From Actinomycetes bacterium (lineage in GTDB: Bacteria; Actinomycetota; CALGFH01), in the NCBI GenBank assembly GCA_030146615.1, contig JASLBL010000239.1, forward strand, positions 1 through 64,000: a stretch of DNA of 64,000 bases. Direction: 5' to 3'. Numbering within the stretch: position 1 is the stretch's first letter; each line of letters begins with the position of its first letter. The notes beneath the pieces were generated by a model. That model saw only the letters and a program-made list of their open reading frames with translations. It did not search any database and was not told the origin of the DNA. This document shows positions 15,701 to 24,413 of the stretch, one piece after another. The position numbers and the translations under genes are program-made.

Positions 15701-16432
15701 TCAGGGCCGCCTCAGCGGGCGGAGGCCGCTGATCCTGGTCCGCACCCCAGGCGACCAGTGCACGACCGGCTCGCCCTCGGGGGCGGGCAGTCCGGCGGCT
15801 GCGACCAGGTTCGTCTCCAGCTCTCGCACGGACGCCCGGTGCAGCGGCCAGGGCTCGTGCTCGACATTCGAACGGGCTAGCACCGGGCCGAGGGTCGTGT
15901 ACAGCTGCCATCGGGCGGTCAAGTAGTGGTCGAACTCGTCCAGCTCCTGCGGCCGCAGCCGGGCGCCGATCTCCACGGTGATGCGGGAGGTCGCCGGGGT
16001 CGGGCCGGGCCAACGCCGACGGCTGCGGTAGCGGATGGTCGAGCCGTCGCGTTCCACCGCCATCTGGGACCACATGTAGGGCAGCGCATAGGTCGAGCGG
16101 GCGACCAGGACCGGCTCCAACCGGGCGGCATCCAGTGAGAAGAACCAGAGGCCCTCACGCCGGTCCGGACCGCGCACGTAGGTCCGCACGTTTGTCTCGG
16201 GGAAGCTGGTGAACCACGGCAGCGCCGGTGCCACCGGGGTCCGCAGGTCCTCCAGGAAGAAGGGGGTCACGCCCACCCAGGCCTGGCCCTGGAACGTCTG
16301 GACCTCGAGGCTGTCGGGTAGCAGCCGCTGAACGACGGCAGGATCGTAGGACCAATGCAGGAACGAGAGCCAGGTCCAGCTCTGGTACATCACCGGCCAG
16401 CGGACCGGCCAGGGAGGGCTGGGACTGGTCAC
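15701..16432 (-). CDS. DUF2071 (YqjF-like) family protein
   Basis: 243 residues. GTG at 16432 follows the strong ribosome-binding site GGAGGAGG. The family pattern is clear: QSWTWLSFLHWSYDPAVVQR, LLPDSLEVQTFQGQAWVGVT, RTYVRGPDRREGLWFFSLDA and, later, LTARWQLYT. The family has no established enzymatic role. It stands alone, facing the alkB relic. Confidence 0.82.
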   Translation of the reverse strand: MTSPSPPWPVRWPVMYQSWTWLSFLHWSYDPAVVQRLLPDSLEVQTFQGQAWVGVTPFFLEDLRTPVAPALPWFTSFPETNVRTYVRGPDRREGLWFFSLDAARLEPVLVARSTYALPYMWSQMAVERDGSTIRYRSRRRWPGPTPATSRITVEIGARLRPQELDEFDHYLTARWQLYTTLGPVLARSNVEHEPWPLHRASVRELETNLVAAAGLPAPEGEPVVHWSPGVRTRISGLRPLRRP

Positions 16433-16814
16433 CTGCGCCTCCTCCGGTCCGGCGATCGGGTCAAGACCTTCCCGTCAGGGTCCGGCCGCTCAAGCCTTCT
16501 CGTGCCATTGTCATCGGTCGTGCTTGGAGCGTCTGACCAGCTCACGTCCCGGTGCTGGTGACCTCGACCTCGTCCTCGACGTCGGGAGGAAGCGGAGGTG
16601 GGGTCCTGGGGTCGTTCTCCAGGAAGAGGGCGCAGCCGACGCCGGCGATGGCCCCGCTGGCATCCACGACCAGGTGCCGTCGCAGGAGGGACAGTGGAAG
16701 ACGCTAGCCCCATAGTGGTCGAGGGAGCAGCTCCGCCGCCCGACCAGCTGCTGGCATACAACCGCGGCTGAAGGCTCCGATTCTCGGCTCCATTCGCGAA
16801 CTGCGCAGGACTCT
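16433..16814. other. Gene-free stretch with coding-like fragments
   Basis: No gene with a start, ribosome-binding site and family signature is seen. On the minus strand near 16560-16680 a segment reads VVDASGAIAGVGCALFLEND and ends at TGA, but a stop lies just upstream in the same frame. It may be the tail of a decayed gene. Confidence 0.4.
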
Positions 16815-17190
16815 CTACCTGGGCGGCGACGACGTCCTCGAGGCTGGTGCCGGCTGCGCGGAAGGCAGCTTGGCTCCCTCCAGGAGGTTCCGCTTGTCGA
16901 TGGGGGCCGCGTGGGTCGCTTTGATCTTCATCTCGGGTTGGATCACGCACCGGTCCAGGCGGGCGGGGTCGGGTGGGACCTCGTCCATGACGGCCCGCAG
17001 CCCCAGCTCGGCCAGCTTGGCCTGTGCCCAGTCCAGGTGCTCGTCCTCGGTCGACGATCTCCTCCGACGGGATCCCGTCGGCGTTGACGATCTCCTTGTA
17101 GCGGTTCGAGGGCCAGTCGGCCGGCAGCTCATCCTTGGGCGCCACTGGTCGGAGGTGCGTGGTTAGCCTAGCGCGGTCACCACAAACCAT
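16815..17190 (-). pseudogene. Frameshifted hypothetical gene remnant
   Basis: One minus-strand frame reads PKDELPADWPSNRYKEIVNA and then DGIPSEEIVD (about 17070-17145). The following frame continues EDEHLDWAQAKLAELGLRAV and MDEVPPDPARLDRCVIQPEM (about 16880-17060). The join looks like one protein interrupted by a frameshift near 17060. I do not recognise the family. Confidence 0.35.
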
Positions 17191-17316
17191 CGCGGCCAGG
17201 TGTGGTCGAGCTAGGTCTGCACGCTCCGAGCTCGACGAGTCGGGCTTGCAGTTCGGTCAGCTCTTAGTTGAATGCGGCCCGCGTGTCGCTCCCATGTTCT
17301 GTTCTCGGCCCGCTGG

Positions 17317-17427
17317 TCAGCTGCGGTCGGCGAGTCGGTAGGCGGCCAGGACGAGCCCGGCCAGCACCGCCACCACCACCAGCATGGTCCCCAGTCCGGT
17401 CAGGATCGCTGCGGTCGTGTGCTCCAT
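17317..17427 (-). CDS. 36-residue single-pass membrane peptide
   Basis: ATG at 17427 follows GGGAGGGTGAGTG, a strong ribosome-binding site, and the frame closes at TGA (17317-17319). The peptide starts MEHTTAAILTGLGTMLVVV, carries one hydrophobic helix of about 20 residues and ends YRLADRS. It lies 15 bases after the stop of the DUF6766 gene on the same strand, so the two probably form an operon. The function is unknown; tiny proteins of this layout often associate with larger membrane proteins. Confidence 0.6.
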   Translation of the reverse strand: MEHTTAAILTGLGTMLVVVAVLAGLVLAAYRLADRS

Positions 17428-17442
17428 CACTCACCCTCCCGG

Positions 17443-17805
17443 TCAGCTGCTGCTGCCCGCCTTGCTCTTGCCGCCCTCGCCCTCCAGGGCCTTGAGCCGC
17501 TTCTCGATCCGGTTGAGCGACCGTTGCATCTCATCGTCGCTGTCTCTGGATTCGGGGCTGTTGCGGTGGATCAAAAAGCTGGTCAGGACCACAAAGGTCA
17601 GCAGCTGGAGGAATTCGGACTGCCAGTTCTCCAGGGTACTGGTCCAGAACTGCCAGAGAAAGTCGCCGACCTCCAGCGGCTGGTTGTGCTCTTGTTGCTC
17701 GTTGGCCCAGGTGAACCACTGGGTCACCAGCTGGCCGAGCCAGGCGAGAAAGAACAATGCGGCCAGGGTGATGCTCAGGCTGTAATTCCGCCATAGGCGC
17801 TTCAT
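17443..17805 (-). CDS. DUF6766 family membrane protein
   Basis: 120 residues with two membrane helices (about 8-30 and 65-80). Family features are NYSLSITLAALFFLAWLGQ, NEQQEHNQP, ENWQSEFLQL and a charged tail beginning HRNSPESRDSDD. The C-terminal 35 residues are highly charged and helical. The family is common in Actinobacteria and has no known function. ATG at 17805 is the only good start. Confidence 0.8.
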   Translation of the reverse strand: MKRLWRNYSLSITLAALFFLAWLGQLVTQWFTWANEQQEHNQPLEVGDFLWQFWTSTLENWQSEFLQLLTFVVLTSFLIHRNSPESRDSDDEMQRSLNRIEKRLKALEGEGGKSKAGSSS

Positions 17806-18161
17806 CCAAGATCACACCCTTCCAGGCGCAGGGAAAGCAAGCACGGACTACCCAAGCACCGGGCCAGGAAACCAAGCCGGCTCCAGCAGGCCGGTCGCCT
17901 TGGCTCCGGCCGCAGCATCAGCAGCTGCTGCCAGCCGGCTTGGACGCGGTCGCCAGCCAGGGCACCGGGTCATCACCGGCGAGGATCACCGGATCGTTGG
18001 TGACTGCCGCGGCGACCGTGGGAGCTGCACCCTGCGATGCCCTGACGCCATGGCGACCGGAGGTTTGCCAAGGGTCTGAACAGGGGAGGGGAAGGTCGCA
18101 GCTACTTCTGCTGCCGCGTCCACCCAGCCCTCGTGGACGACCAGTCCGAACGAGGTTCCCG
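17806..18161. other. Intergenic region between divergent DUF6766 and sigma-factor genes
   Basis: No gene recognised. The frame of the sigma factor is open upstream, but the encoded residues (from 17940) are compositionally unlike a sigma factor. The region must hold the promoters of both flanking genes; I could not find a convincing -35/-10 pair by eye. Confidence 0.4.
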
Positions 18162-18959
18162 GTGTCGACCACCATCCTCCAGCCTCCCAACCATGCGGTC
18201 ATCGATGTCCGCCCGGGCGACCAGGCCGCCGCGACCGAAGTCGATGCCTGGCTGCAGACCTACGCCTCCAGCCGTGACCCGAGGCTGCGAGAGCGGATCA
18301 TCATGGGCTACCTCGGTCTGGCGGACCGGCTGGCCGGCCGCTACCGCCACAGTCGCGGGTCGACGCCCGAGGATCTCATCCAGACCGCCCGGGCGGGGCT
18401 GATCGCCGCCGTCGACCGCTACGACCCCGACTACGGGACCCCGTTCGTCCCCTACGCCGTGGCCTGTGTGGTCGGCGAGCTCAAACGCCACCTGCGGGAT
18501 ACCAGCTGGCGGCTGCACGTGCCCCGGCCGCAAAAGGAACGAGCACTGCGGCTGTGCCGGGCGGCCGACGAGCTGCATCAGCGCCTGGGCCGCTCTCCCA
18601 CCACCCGCGAGCTGGCCGAACAGCTGCAGGTGAGCGAGGAGGAGGTCCTAGAGGGGCTGGCCGCCGTGACCAGCCGCCGGGAGGTGTCCCTGGACCAGCC
18701 GGTCGGCGAGGACGCCGGCGGCTGTCTGGGGGACCTGGTGGCCGCGCCGGGAGCCAGGGAGGAACCGGAGGACCTGCTGGCCCTGAGCGGCATGCTCGCC
18801 GCCCTCCCCAGTCTGGAGCGTGAGGTCATCGTCCTGCGGTTCTTCCAGGACCTGGACCAGTACGAGATCGCGGCCCGGGTCGGCTTCTCCCAGATGCACG
18901 TCTCCCGGCTCCAGCGCCGGGCCCTGGCCCGCATGCGTGCCCAACTGATGGAACCGTGA
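18162..18959 (+). CDS. SigB/SigF-type RNA polymerase sigma factor
   Basis: 265 residues from GTG at 18162, which has GAGG 6 bases upstream. Region 2 is clear (RGSTPEDLIQTARAGLIAAV, DRYDPDYGTPFVPYAV, VVGELKRHLRD). Region 3 includes LGRSPTTRELAEQLQVSEEE, and region 4 carries LPSLEREVIVLRFFQDLDQY and the HTH FSQMHVSRLQRRALARMR. The VPRPQKER segment is typical of stress and sporulation-type group 3 sigma factors. No anti-sigma factor gene is adjacent. In this family activity is usually set by partner switching; here the partners are elsewhere. Confidence 0.85.
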   Translation: MSTTILQPPNHAVIDVRPGDQAAATEVDAWLQTYASSRDPRLRERIIMGYLGLADRLAGRYRHSRGSTPEDLIQTARAGLIAAVDRYDPDYGTPFVPYAVACVVGELKRHLRDTSWRLHVPRPQKERALRLCRAADELHQRLGRSPTTRELAEQLQVSEEEVLEGLAAVTSRREVSLDQPVGEDAGGCLGDLVAAPGAREEPEDLLALSGMLAALPSLEREVIVLRFFQDLDQYEIAARVGFSQMHVSRLQRRALARMRAQLMEP

Positions 18960-18976
18960 CTGGCGAAGGCGCCGAG

Positions 18977-19082
18977 ATGCAGGTCATCTGGATAGTGATG
19001 GTCACGTTGGGCCTCGCGTTCTGCGGGGGTCCTCGGCCTCGCGCTGGCGACGCACATTGCCGCTTGGACCAGGCGGCGGTGA
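18977..19082 (+). pseudogene. Frameshifted small membrane protein
   Basis: ATG at 18977 gives MQVIWIVMVTLGLAFCG. At a run of five G (about 19023-19028) removing one base restores VLGLALATHIAAWTRRR and a TGA at 19080-19082. The repaired product would be about 35 residues with one long hydrophobic helix and a basic end. It may be a real small gene with a one-base error in the G run, or a fresh frameshift. Confidence 0.4.
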
Positions 19083-19462
19083 TCCCACCGCCTAGCTGTC
19101 AACCGCGCTACCTCGCTCCTGATGGGCGGGCCGGGGTGGCTGCTCCGGCCAGCTGACAGAGGCAGACGGGATCTAGGTCCACCCTCTCCGAAAGCCCGGT
19201 ACCAGGCGTGTCGAGAGAGGTTAGCGGCCGGAGCAGCCATCAGCAGCCTTGCCCGGCAACCAGCCCGCGAACCCCCGAGGTGATCGGCCGTCCGGTAGGG
19301 GGTTACCCTGGCCAGACCGGTCCCGTCCTCCGGTCGGGAAGCAACCGGTGCACCCACACGACTTCGTGGGGCTGTTGGGTCTGATCGGCAATCCAGGGCC
19401 GCCATTGTGCCTGGCCCGTTGACCGGGTTCGCCAGTTCGGCGACCGGACGAAGAAGGCACGC
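19083..19462. other. Gene-free stretch containing two adjacent hairpins
   Basis: No coding region is supported. At 19330-19348 CCGGT pairs with ACCGG around a 9-base loop, and at 19353-19370 CCCAC pairs with GTGGG around an 8-base loop. The pair lies about 90 bases upstream of the GAF-ANTAR relic at 19463, so it could be a leftover leader structure or a terminator. There is no U-run. Confidence 0.3.
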
Positions 19463-19806
19463 ATGCCGATCGACCCCTCGATGCTGGCCAAGGGCATCGG
19501 CACCCTGACCGACCTGCACCCGACCAGGACCTGCCCGCCACCCTCCATCAAGCCGTCATTGCGGCCAAGCAGCTGTTCGACGCTGACGCCGCGGGGATCA
19601 TGCTCACCGACCTGGACGGCAACCTGCGCTGGGCCAGCGCCTCTGACCAGCGCGCCCAGGTCCTGGATGAGCAGGAGGCCTTCACCCACCTGCGCCGGGC
19701 GGCCCGCTCCTCAGGACGCAAGCTGTCGGCGGTGGCTGGCGAGGTCGCCGCCGGGCTGCCCCTGCCAAAGGGGCGGACCAGGCCCACCCGGCCCCCAACC
19801 GAGTAG
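19463..19806 (+). pseudogene. GAF-ANTAR regulator relic
   Basis: ATG at 19463 gives MPIDPSMLAKGIGTLTDL. One missing base near 19514 shifts the rest, which reads DQDLPATLHQAVIAAKQLF and ADAAGIMLTDLDGNLRWASA (a GAF start). It then jumps after LDEQEAFTHLRRAARSSGRK directly to an ANTAR-like end. An intact protein of this type has some 100-130 more residues in between, so the middle is deleted. The same gene type, also damaged, occurs at 37024-37966. Confidence 0.65.
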
Positions 19807-19809
19807 CCC

Positions 19810-20035
19810 CCGACGCCGGCGTTCCTCCCTGTACCTGGGCGTCTTGTCCGGTGCGGTCATCGCCATCGCCTTCGTCGGGCAGGCCAACGAGCTCGGCGTT
19901 CCGGATTCGTCAGTACCTCCTGGGCCTGGACCCGGCTGGGGTGCCGTTCTTCCCCCCGACCGACCCCCAGGGGATGACGAAGCTGGAGCGAATCGGCGTG
20001 GTGGCGACCGGCCCCTGCAGCGCCCGCGCCGACGA
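19810..20035 (+). pseudogene. Relic of an integral membrane protein
   Basis: One frame reads SLYLGVLSGAVIAIAFVGQA, a typical first membrane helix. After a frame change the text continues RIRQYLLGLDPAGVPFFPP and TDPQGMTKLERIGVV. This resembles a family of actinobacterial four-helix membrane proteins in which a second helix separates these parts. That helix is missing. The family assignment is from pattern memory only. Confidence 0.45.
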
Positions 20036-20446
20036 TCACGCCTGGAACAGGCCGATGCCCAGGGTCACCACCCCGACCGCCAACAACAGCGCGGCCAGAT
20101 AGATCAGGTTGATGAGCCCGTTGGGCCGTTCCGCCTTGGGGGACAGCACCGACAGGAAGAAGCCGAGCGACACCAGGATCGGCGCCACCAGCAAGCTCAC
20201 CCGGACCAGCGACTTCAGGCCAGAGGACAACGGTGTCTGGTCGACATAGAGCATGCCGACCAGACCCAGCACGAGCCATACGCCGGGGTGGGCGTGGCCG
20301 GCCCGCCACATGTTCTGGCGCAGGGGGTTGTCGAGATAGCCGGGGATGCGGCGGGTCAGCAGATTCAGTAGCGAGCCGCCACCGAACTCGACCGCGACCA
20401 GCAACAGCAGCAGGATCGCCGCGAAGTTCCTGGATGTCGACGACAT
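20036..20446 (-). CDS. Hypothetical four-helix membrane protein
   Basis: 136 residues. ATG at 20446 follows GGGAGGGACG, which rules out the longer upstream frame. Four hydrophobic helices are evident, with the conserved-looking RAGHAHPGVWLVLGLVGMLY near residue 48 and SLLVAPILVSLGFFLSVLSP later. The AGHAHpGV motif recalls a group of actinobacterial and Chloroflexi membrane proteins of unknown function. It stands alone, with relics on both sides. Confidence 0.7.
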   Translation of the reverse strand: MSSTSRNFAAILLLLLVAVEFGGGSLLNLLTRRIPGYLDNPLRQNMWRAGHAHPGVWLVLGLVGMLYVDQTPLSSGLKSLVRVSLLVAPILVSLGFFLSVLSPKAERPNGLINLIYLAALLLAVGVVTLGIGLFQA

Positions 20447-20789
20447 CGTCCCTCCCTGCGGTCGTTGACCGCTTGGTCCTTGTGTCCGGGAGATCCTAAC
20501 TTGGGCGATGCTGCGGCCGGGAGGATCTGGCAACCGCAACGCCACGGTCCGACGAGATGCCTCCCAGAGCACCGCGACGACCAGCGTTGTCCCAGGTCGC
20601 CTCCGACCGTCAGGGGCGAAGGATCGGAGAGCACCTCCCTTGTTGGGATGAGGTTTGACTGGCCGGTTGCCCTTCGGCGCCTCTCGTAGTTCTGACCAGG
20701 GACGTTGCTGTCTCTTGGCCTCTCATCTGGGTCACCGGACTGCACCGGGCGGTCCAAGCCCCTGGTCGAGGCGCTGAACGTGGTGCCGC
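20447..20789. other. Gene-free stretch
   Basis: I see no gene, RNA or repeat here beyond the promoter expected for the membrane protein at 20036-20446. Confidence 0.4.
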
Positions 20790-20990
20790 TCAGAGCCACC
20801 TCGCGGCGCTAGCCTTGGGGCCGCTGACCGGTCGCTCCTCCATGTGAACCAGCGACCCGGCGGCCAACGGGGTGACCCGGATGCGGACCTGGGCGCCGGC
20901 CAGCGGACCGAACGAGGCAAGCAGCACGACCTCGGAGGGCGGGTCGGCCGCGAGGATCGCGCCGATCTCCATGAAGCTCAACGGCACACT
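20790..20990 (-). pseudogene. C-terminal fragment of an SRPBCC (polyketide cyclase-like) protein
   Basis: The minus strand reads MEIGAILAADPPSEVVLLAS, FGPLAGAQVRIRVTPLAAG and SLVHMEERPVSGPKAS to a stop at 20790. The G-rv-i-ep-sGP ending is typical of polyketide cyclase/SRPBCC proteins of about 140-150 residues; the first half is absent. The upstream part of the frame is low-complexity and not homologous. Confidence 0.45.
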
Positions 20991-21448
20991 CGGCCGATCG
21001 GCCCGGCCTCCACATGGACAACCCAAGCCCGGCTGAGGGCCACACCGCCCCGGTATGGTCGGAATCTGTGACGAGCTGGCCACCTGCGTGCGCGCCGACG
21101 CGGCCGGGAAGCCGTGCCCCGTGCCTGCGCTGCGGGCCTGGAAGCCGTACACCCCGCGGGTTCCCGAGGTCCTGGGCTTGGGCACGGTGCCATCCATGGG
21201 TGAGCGCCCCATGAAGTACCTCGTTCTCGCCGCGCTGAAGAATGCTGCGGGCGGATCGTGGTAACCGCCGCAGAGTTCCTCGACCGGTCGTCAGCGAGCG
21301 CTCGCAAGAGGAGCCACCTGGCTGGTGGCGTGCTGGCCCGCACTGACCTGGCCAGGACTACCCGCCGAGCAACGGGGCCAACGGAGCATAGGTGGGCGCG
21401 GCCTGGGTAAGGGAGGCACGCCTACGGATCGTTCTCGAGGAGGCGGAG
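20991..21448. other. Gene-free stretch
   Basis: A plus-strand frame from 21055 to 21264 includes MKYLVLAALKNAAGGSW but has no ribosome-binding site or recognisable family. I do not call it. Nothing else is supported. Confidence 0.35.
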
Positions 21449-21685
21449 ATGACCAGCAGCGGCAGCGAGACTGGGCAGGTCACCGGCACCAAGGACAAGG
21501 ACTACAACATCATTTGGTTCACCGAGGCGTGCCTGAGCAACGCCCTGCGGCTGGAGACTTACATCCAGGACGCCGAGCGCGAGGGCGATTCGGAGTTGGC
21601 CGACTTCTTCCGCCGGGCCCAGGCCGAGAGCCGCAAGGGCGCCGAGCAGGGCAAGCGGTTGCTGCACTCACGGCTGGGGAGCTGA
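21449..21685 (+). CDS. Conserved hypothetical protein, 78 aa
   Basis: ATG at 21449 follows GAGGAGGCGGAG. The protein is soluble and mostly helical: YNIIWFTEACLSNALRLETY, then IQDAEREGDSELADFFRRAQ and AESRKGAEQGKRLL. This helix-rich pattern with conserved-looking WFTE-CL-NALRLE resembles small actinobacterial proteins of unknown function. It is isolated. Confidence 0.65.
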   Translation: MTSSGSETGQVTGTKDKDYNIIWFTEACLSNALRLETYIQDAEREGDSELADFFRRAQAESRKGAEQGKRLLHSRLGS

Positions 21686-21977
21686 GCGGCCGACGGTCCT
21701 CACTGTCTCTCGCGCTGCAGTCCAGGCTCGCGCGGAACTGCTCGAGGTGTGGCGCCTAGTCGGGGCCACACCCCGGAGCGCCGGGTTACCGCTCGTGCGG
21801 GATCGTCGTTGCTCTGGTCAGCTGCGAGTTGGCCGGTGCTACCGGAGCTGAAGAGCGGGTCGGACTCGGCCGGAAGCTGGTCGCGGGCCTCCGGCTGCTG
21901 CTCAGGTGCCGGCCGAGTTCGGGTGGGAGCTGGCGGCGAGGTTGTCCTCCAGCCGCCGGCCAGCCGCTCGCCCAGGG

Positions 21978-22211
21978 TCAGGCGCGGTCGACCAGGCGGT
22001 CGTCGCCCTCGTGCTTGGCGCAGTCGGCACAGCAGAAGATGCGGCCGTCGGCCTCCACGCCGTGACCGATGATCCGGCAGCCGCAGTGGGCACAGGTCGG
22101 CGCCAAGGCGTGGATGGCGCATTCGAAGCTGTCGAAGGTATGGGTGGTGTCGGCCACGACGACCTGGAACGCCTTGTCGTAGTCGTTGCCGCAGACTTCA
22201 CATTGAGCCAT
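21978..22211 (-). CDS. Small cysteine-rich zinc-binding protein (prokaryotic metallothionein-like)
   Basis: 77 residues from ATG at 22211, which has GGGAGG about 12 bases upstream. The protein begins AQCEVCGNDYDKAFQ, followed by THTFDSFECAIHALAPTCAH, CGCRIIGHGVEADGR and IFCCADCAKHEGDDR. Nine cysteines and several histidines give two or more zinc sites. The layout matches a family of small actinobacterial zinc-ribbon proteins annotated as metallothionein-like. Role: probable metal buffering or a structural adapter. Confidence 0.75.
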   Translation of the reverse strand: MAQCEVCGNDYDKAFQVVVADTTHTFDSFECAIHALAPTCAHCGCRIIGHGVEADGRIFCCADCAKHEGDDRLVDRA

Positions 22212-22359
22212 GCCAGGCAGCAGCCTCCCGCCAAGGTGAGCGGTCCAAGCCACCGTTGTAGCCCGGTGGGTGACGGCCGAAACACCGGCCAGGCAGATGG
22301 AGGGCAGCCCTCGCCCCGGCCGAGCCCACCGCGAGCCAGCCGGTATATCGCGGCGGTGA

Positions 22360-22566
22360 TCAGTCGTTGGAGCCGGTCAAGGAGCCCTTCAGCTCCTTCA
22401 TGACGGCGTTGGGGCCGTCGAAGGAGTCCTTGTCCATGCCGCGGAGGGCGTCGACCAGCTCACGGTCGGCGCCGTTGGCTTCGGCGTGGCGGGCCAGCTC
22501 GTCGTTGCTGGCCGGGTAGTCGACGCCCTTGAGCGCCTTCTGCACCTCGGTGATCTGGAACGCCAT
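22360..22566 (-). CDS. DUF2795 family protein
   Basis: 68 residues from ATG at 22566 with GGGGAGGGACG upstream. The family motif is clear: ITEVQKALKGVDYPASNDEL (the G-dYPa---eL core) followed by HAEANGADRELVDALRGMDK. DUF2795 proteins are small soluble proteins found in stress-tolerant Actinobacteria; no function is established. Monocistronic. Confidence 0.82.
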   Translation of the reverse strand: MAFQITEVQKALKGVDYPASNDELARHAEANGADRELVDALRGMDKDSFDGPNAVMKELKGSLTGSND

Positions 22567-22789
22567 CGTCCCTCCCCTCACTGGATCACTGGCGGTCGAA
22601 CGGCAGCGTGGCTACCACGCGGATGCTTGGTCCAACCACCGAGGCCGGCGTGCTCGGCGCGCGCGGATGAAGACGGGGCGGTGGTCTAGGTCCTGCTCCG
22701 CGAACGTGGCGTGCTTGGGCAGCCGGTGGCAGCGCTGATCTGGTGGATCAGGTCCTTTGGCCCGGTGGGGTGATCAGCGCTTGTGCCGC

Positions 22790-23200
22790 CTGCGGCCGGG
22801 ACCGGAAGGCCATGGGTGACTTCGATGCGGTGGTGGCCGCGCATCCCCCTGCCTGGCGGCCGAGCGATCGCGCTGGGCCGGTCGGCGGCCGAGACCGCCG
22901 CGTCCTTCGGCCGCGTCAACCGCGACGACGCCGCCTGGGCCGAGCTGGACCAATGGTTCGGCGATGCGGTCGTCGCCCTGGTGCGCGCGGGGATGGTGCG
23001 CTGGCCGCTGGGCCAGGGTCGACCGGATCGTGGTCGACTCCGGCCGGGCGGTTGGCGTCGAGGCCGGCGGTGATGCGCTCGGGGCCGGCGGGCGGTGATG
23101 GCCGTGCTCGACCCGCAGCTGGTGATCCGGCTGGCCGGCCCGGCGTGGGTTCGAGGTCAGCTGACGGAGCTCAGCCGCAGATCAGTCGCCAGGGCCGTCG
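22790..23200 (+). pseudogene. Phytoene-desaturase-like oxidoreductase relic
   Basis: Fragments in different frames read ETAASFGRVNRDDAAWAELD and AVVALVRAGMVRWPLG, then VDRIVVDSGRAVGVEAGG, then RAVMAVLDPQLVIRLAGPAW. These match, in order, internal parts of phytoene dehydrogenase/carotene isomerase-like FAD proteins of about 500 residues (loop, substrate region, the beta hairpin with VeaiVvdgGRAvGV, and the following RAV-A strand). The FAD-binding N-terminus is absent and most of the length is deleted. Confidence 0.5.
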
Positions 23201-23201
23201 G

Positions 23202-24167
23202 TCAGCGTTCCTCCCCGGCCGGTTCGGGCCGCTGGATCTCGCGTACCGGAGCGATGACCAGCTCGTGCAGGCGCCAGTCCAGATCCAGCAGGTGCCGGCT
23301 GGCCCGCTCAAGGCGCTCAACCAGGTCAGCGTCGTCGACCGGGACCACGAACGCTTCGCCGATGAACACGTGCCCTTCCTCGCGCAGCCGCACCTCGGCA
23401 TCCTTGACCCAGTCCATGGCCCGTAGCTCATTGGCGACCCACAGGGGCAGCGGGTCGGGCCTGGAGTGGTCGGCCACCGTCGGCTCCTTGTCCATGAGGT
23501 CGGTGAGCGCGACCTTCAGGTTCTTGTAGCCGTCATGGGTGATGTCCAGCGAGATGATGCTGGCCGCGACCGCGTCGGCCCACCACAGCCCAAAGCCGAT
23601 GCCGACCACCCCGGCCATGGCCGCGCCCGCTGTCAGCCAGTCGGCCCGGTTCATCTCGGCGTCGGCGAACAGCACCTTGTCGTGCAGCTCCCGGGCCAGC
23701 GGCTGCTTGGCCCGCCCCAGGAACACCGCCGGCAGGGCGCTCCAGGCCAGGGCGGCCAGCATCAACCAGCCGAGCCAGATCGGCTGGTCCCCGAACAGCT
23801 TGACCAGGTCGATCGGCGGGTGCTCGAACTTCAGTAGCTTGGTGACCGAGTCGTAGAGGATGAAGGAGCCGAGGGCGAACAGGGCCATCGATGCGCACAG
23901 GAACGCGATCGAGGTCACCCGGTGATAGCCGTAGGGGAACTGCCGGTTCGGTGACCGGCGCCGCACGCGCGCGGCGATCAGGAAGGCGATCGGGGGCAGG
24001 AGGCTCAGGATGTCCTCGGCCCAGGCGGCCTTCATGGCCTGGGAGTTGCCTAGGGTGAGGTACAGGACCACGATCGCCGAGAGCAGGTAGGCGATGGTCA
24101 GCCACTCCAGCCGCACCGCCTTCTTGAGCAGTTGGTGCTTGTCCGGCGGCAGCTCATGATGGGTCAC
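23202..24167 (-). CDS. Cation diffusion facilitator family transporter
   Basis: 321 residues from GTG at 24167 (VTHHELPPDKHQ). Five or six membrane helices are seen. The first metal-site half is in AAWAEDILSLLPPIAFLIAA, and the second in FADAEMNRADWLTAGAAM and GLWWADAVAASIISL, where the D residues match the CDF zinc or iron site. NRQFPYGYHRVTSIAFL is the typical loop between helices 2 and 3. The cytoplasmic end includes an EVRLREEGHVFIGEAFVVP strand. It probably exports a divalent metal in exchange for protons. Confidence 0.82.
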   Translation of the reverse strand: MTHHELPPDKHQLLKKAVRLEWLTIAYLLSAIVVLYLTLGNSQAMKAAWAEDILSLLPPIAFLIAARVRRRSPNRQFPYGYHRVTSIAFLCASMALFALGSFILYDSVTKLLKFEHPPIDLVKLFGDQPIWLGWLMLAALAWSALPAVFLGRAKQPLARELHDKVLFADAEMNRADWLTAGAAMAGVVGIGFGLWWADAVAASIISLDITHDGYKNLKVALTDLMDKEPTVADHSRPDPLPLWVANELRAMDWVKDAEVRLREEGHVFIGEAFVVPVDDADLVERLERASRHLLDLDWRLHELVIAPVREIQRPEPAGEER

Positions 24168-24413
24168 TGGAGGAGGCCCGGCTTGGCCGTAAGGGTCCCA
24201 TACCCGGCCGGGGACAGGGCGGCGAGGGCACCCGCCCGTGCTGGCCAGACCCGTTTCTGGTTCATCGGTGCACCGCAAGAGCGGAATGCTCGCCTTGCCC
24301 CGAGCGCAAACCTAACCTCACAAGTCACCGATGAGCGACATGGGACGAACGAGCCATCGCCTCCTAGCGAAGGACTCCCAGACCTGGGTCGGGGCTGCCC
24401 GTAGACTGCATGC

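Noticed and set aside
21055..21264. Plus-strand frame ending MKYLVLAALKNAAGGSW
   Set aside because: No ribosome-binding site and no family; probably chance in GC-rich intergenic DNA.
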